DNA from: Methanobacteriota archaeon
Lineage (GTDB): Archaea > Halobacteriota > Methanosarcinia > Methanosarcinales > Methanoperedenaceae
Direction of reading: 5' to 3'
Length of the DNA: 7,167 nt
NCBI GenBank assembly: GCA_018900975.1
Contig: JAHIFK010000030.1
Location: 1-7,167, forward strand
The translations under genes were made by a program, and so were the position numbers. Shown piece after piece: positions 5,334 to 7,167 of the stretch (positions are counted from its first letter, which is position 1; the number at the start of each line of letters is the position of its first letter). The notes below the pieces were generated by a model that worked only from the letters and a program-made list of their open reading frames with translations, ran no database searches and was not told the origin of the DNA.

Positions 5334-7167
5334 GCCAGCATCTCCATTTTTAATATTGCTTTTGTGGGTCTGCAATTTTCACAATATCTGAGCAGTTCTA
5401 CCTGGTTTTTAATAAGTTCGACCTGCTCCTGTGGTTTGAGGTCGCCTCTTACGTTCTCAATAAATGAACCTGCGATCCTGTCAAAAGCAGCCTGAGTCAT
5501 ATAGGGTTTATTGCATGAAGCGCACACCTGTTGTTCGGATCTGAACAGAGTAGTTGGGGCGGCATTGAGCAGTCTTTCCATGTCAAGCACCCTCCGTATT
5601 TTAAGCGCTTTTTCAGGACACGCCTTTTCGCACAGCCCGCAGGCTATACAGTTCCCATATACGGATGCTATGCTTCCGTTATCCTTTATGAGCGCGCCAG
5701 CGGGGCACATGGATGTACAGGCTCCGCATACCGTGCATGATGCGCCTATGGAAATTTCTGCAAAAGGCACTGTAGTATCCTCAATAACTGAGATGGGAAC
5801 TATGCCAGTTTTTGCAGACAGCGAGGCGATAATTTCAAGCATGATATGGTGGTTAGAGGTGTTTTTTAATTCAGCAGGTTTATGCTTCTTTTTCGGGCTG
5901 GATGTGATGCGTTCACTGAACTGTTCCAGGGATTTCGTCAAACCTTTCACGTCATCGTTATTCCTGATCACACTGATGCGATCGCCGAGTTTGAACCCGT
6001 CAAGTATCATACCCGTAAGTGATAAAGCCTCTTCGCTGACATGTCCCATACATTCGCCGCAACCCAGCATTATTACACCCTCAGCCCCAAGGTCAAAAGC
6101 CCTCAGGATATGTGATCCTGCAATGCTATCAATGCCCGGTACAAAAAGCGGAAGAACCGGAGGATACTTTATCTTCTGGGCCCCGGCAGCATCAAGCAGG
6201 GGGATGCTATGTGCACAGGTGAACATGAGTATCTTATGATCTTTTACTTTCCGCCTGGAATTCGCAGGTAAATATCCGCCAAGAAGAGATTCCATCTTAC
6301 CGTAAATATCATCTTCCATCCTGAAAAGCGAGAGAGGACAGACTGAAGCACACGCGCCGCATCCTGTGCATGATATTTCATCGAATTCGATATTATCGTC
6401 TTTTCGTATTATGGCGCCGTGATGGCAGGCTTTTTCACACATGGTGCATCCCTGTAAACCACTCTTTCCTGCCGCGCAGCCTTCCAGCATAGCTTTAGCA
6501 GGTGCATCCCTCTCTATACCGCCTATATTCGCTATGATCTCCATGGCAGCAGGAAGGGCAAGACTGACCGTTCCTTCGACATCGTTACCAATACTTGTAA
6601 TATAGAAACCTTTTTTCTCATCAGGATAAATGGCATTTTTCCCGATAGCCAGCACCTGTCCGGTTTTCAGGGTTGTGATATTATCCTCAAGGTCGATAGC
6701 CTGCGAGGGACAGATATCATAACATTTTCCGCACCTGTCGCATTTTTCGCTTATGGAAAAAACAGGATACCGGTCTATGGCATTTATGGGGCAGACATCG
6801 ATGCATTTCCCGCATGAAATACATTCCTCGCTCGAAACAGGATTTTTAAGGATATTTATCCTGAAATCACCGGGACCGCCTACTATATTATTAACCCTGC
6901 CTGTCAAAATATTGATCCCCGTATGATTAGCTGCGCCTGAGTCGCAGGGTTCAGTTATCAGGAGCCGGATGTTCGCGCACCCGGACATGCGCTGCGCTAT
7001 TTGAATGCCGGGTGATGCTGGTCCGATGATAAGTACATCCTTTCCTGGATCTATTATTCTCTTCCTTCCATCCTGAGGACAATTGATCGCTGCGCATACA
7101 AGAGAAACCGCTTTTTCTGTAGCTTCCTCCCTGTCGTGCACCCAACCGCAGTGCTCCCTCAGGTTAA
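5330..7167 (-). CDS. HdrA-derived polyferredoxin, 5' end outside window
   Basis: 611 residues are visible, and the frame runs open off the right edge. The first visible residues, NLREHCGWVH, match a conserved internal stretch of HdrA, so GTG 7141 is not the start; perhaps 100 residues are missing. Numbering from the edge, the domains in order are as follows. A nucleotide-binding-like strand VLIIGPASPGIQIA (44-57) replaces HdrA's GGGxAG. Two ferredoxin motifs have Cys115/118/121/125 and 142/145/148/152. Next are a CX9CX2CX3C cluster (230/240/243/247) and a ferredoxin motif (266/269/272/276). An MvhD-like region holds Cys317 and GCGEC (368-372). Two more ferredoxin motifs are at 477-487 and 506-516. 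A CxxC...CxxCR tail has Cys548/551 and 595/598. Six [4Fe-4S] centres are expected, so the role is electron transfer. From CAAGKSGLQGC onward it follows the 4Fe-4S proteins that I recall beside TorD in bacterial formate dehydrogenase loci. The exact partner is unknown. Confidence 0.8.
   Translation of the reverse strand, partial: NLREHCGWVHDREEATEKAVSLVCAAINCPQDGRKRIIDPGKDVLIIGPASPGIQIAQRMSGCANIRLLITEPCDSGAANHTGINILTGRVNNIVGGPGDFRINILKNPVSSEECISCGKCIDVCPINAIDRYPVFSISEKCDRCGKCYDICPSQAIDLEDNITTLKTGQVLAIGKNAIYPDEKKGFYITSIGNDVEGTVSLALPAAMEIIANIGGIERDAPAKAMLEGCAAGKSGLQGCTMCEKACHHGAIIRKDDNIEFDEISCTGCGACASVCPLSLFRMEDDIYGKMESLLGGYLPANSRRKVKDHKILMFTCAHSIPLLDAAGAQKIKYPPVLPLFVPGIDSIAGSHILRAFDLGAEGVIMLGCGECMGHVSEEALSLTGMILDGFKLGDRISVIRNNDDVKGLTKSLEQFSERITSSPKKKHKPAELKNTSNHHIMLEIIASLSAKTGIVPISVIEDTTVPFAEISIGASCTVCGACTSMCPAGALIKDNGSIASVYGNCIACGLCEKACPEKALKIRRVLDMERLLNAAPTTLFRSEQQVCASCNKPYMTQAAFDRIAGSFIENVRGDLKPQEQVELIKNQVELLRYCENCRPTKAILKMEMLA

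Noticed and set aside
5373..5375. TTG as the start of the TorD-family protein
   Set aside because: It lies well inside the upstream gene, while the ATG at 5333 has GGAG at good spacing and the classic ATGA overlap.
5511..6239. Long plus-strand open frame of 242 codons opposite the polyferredoxin gene
   Set aside because: It is antisense to a gene with six clear ferredoxin motifs, has no recognisable domain, and its protein is a biased Ser/Pro-rich composition typical of a mirror frame.
7139..7141. GTG as the start of the polyferredoxin
   Set aside because: The frame stays open to the window edge, and the codons before it read NLREHCGW, part of a conserved HdrA stretch that continues through the GTG-encoded valine.

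Overview
The window looks archaeal, most probably from the Methanosarcinales and perhaps a Ca. Methanoperedens (ANME-2d)-like lineage. The grounds are a DUF1699-type protein, a large iron-sulfur protein derived from HdrA (heterodisulfide reductase A), TATA-box-like promoters, Shine-Dalgarno sites of the GGAGGTGAT type, and TatA proteins of archaeal appearance. The lineage is an inference; no rRNA or other decisive marker is present.

Layout. At the left edge (1-115, minus) is the N-terminus of a formylglycine-generating-enzyme (SUMF1)-like protein. A divergent AT-rich promoter region (116-365) separates it from tupB and tupC (366-1832, plus), the permease and ATPase of a tungstate-type ABC importer; no tupA is present. 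A 77-residue protein of unknown function follows (1909-2142, plus). Convergent to it is an NMT1/SsuA-like substrate-binding-fold protein with a TTG start and no signal peptide (2151-3101, minus). A 368-bp AT-rich divergent region leads to a DUF1699-like gene (3470-3880, plus). Next is a palindromic, possibly MITE-like element (about 3896-4049).

The right half (4065-7167, minus) reads as one operon. It begins outside the window with an HdrA-derived polyferredoxin, whose stop overlaps the start of a TorD-family chaperone gene by ATGA. Two tandem tatA genes follow, separated from each other by a single base. TorD-family proteins insert cofactor and guard the twin-arginine signal of Mo/W-bisPGD enzymes of the DMSO reductase family. 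TatA forms the pore that exports folded enzymes. The polyferredoxin belongs to a group that I recall beside TorD in formate dehydrogenase-type operons. The operon therefore looks like a maturation and export set for an exported molybdenum or tungsten oxidoreductase, whose catalytic genes should lie to the right of this window. The tungstate-type importer at the left could supply its metal.

The most interesting points are the fusion of a shrunken, probably FAD-free HdrA core to a TorD-associated polyferredoxin, the shared SAP/HeH-like C-terminal motif in both TatA proteins, the binding-protein-fold protein that must stay in the cytoplasm, and the MITE-like palindrome.
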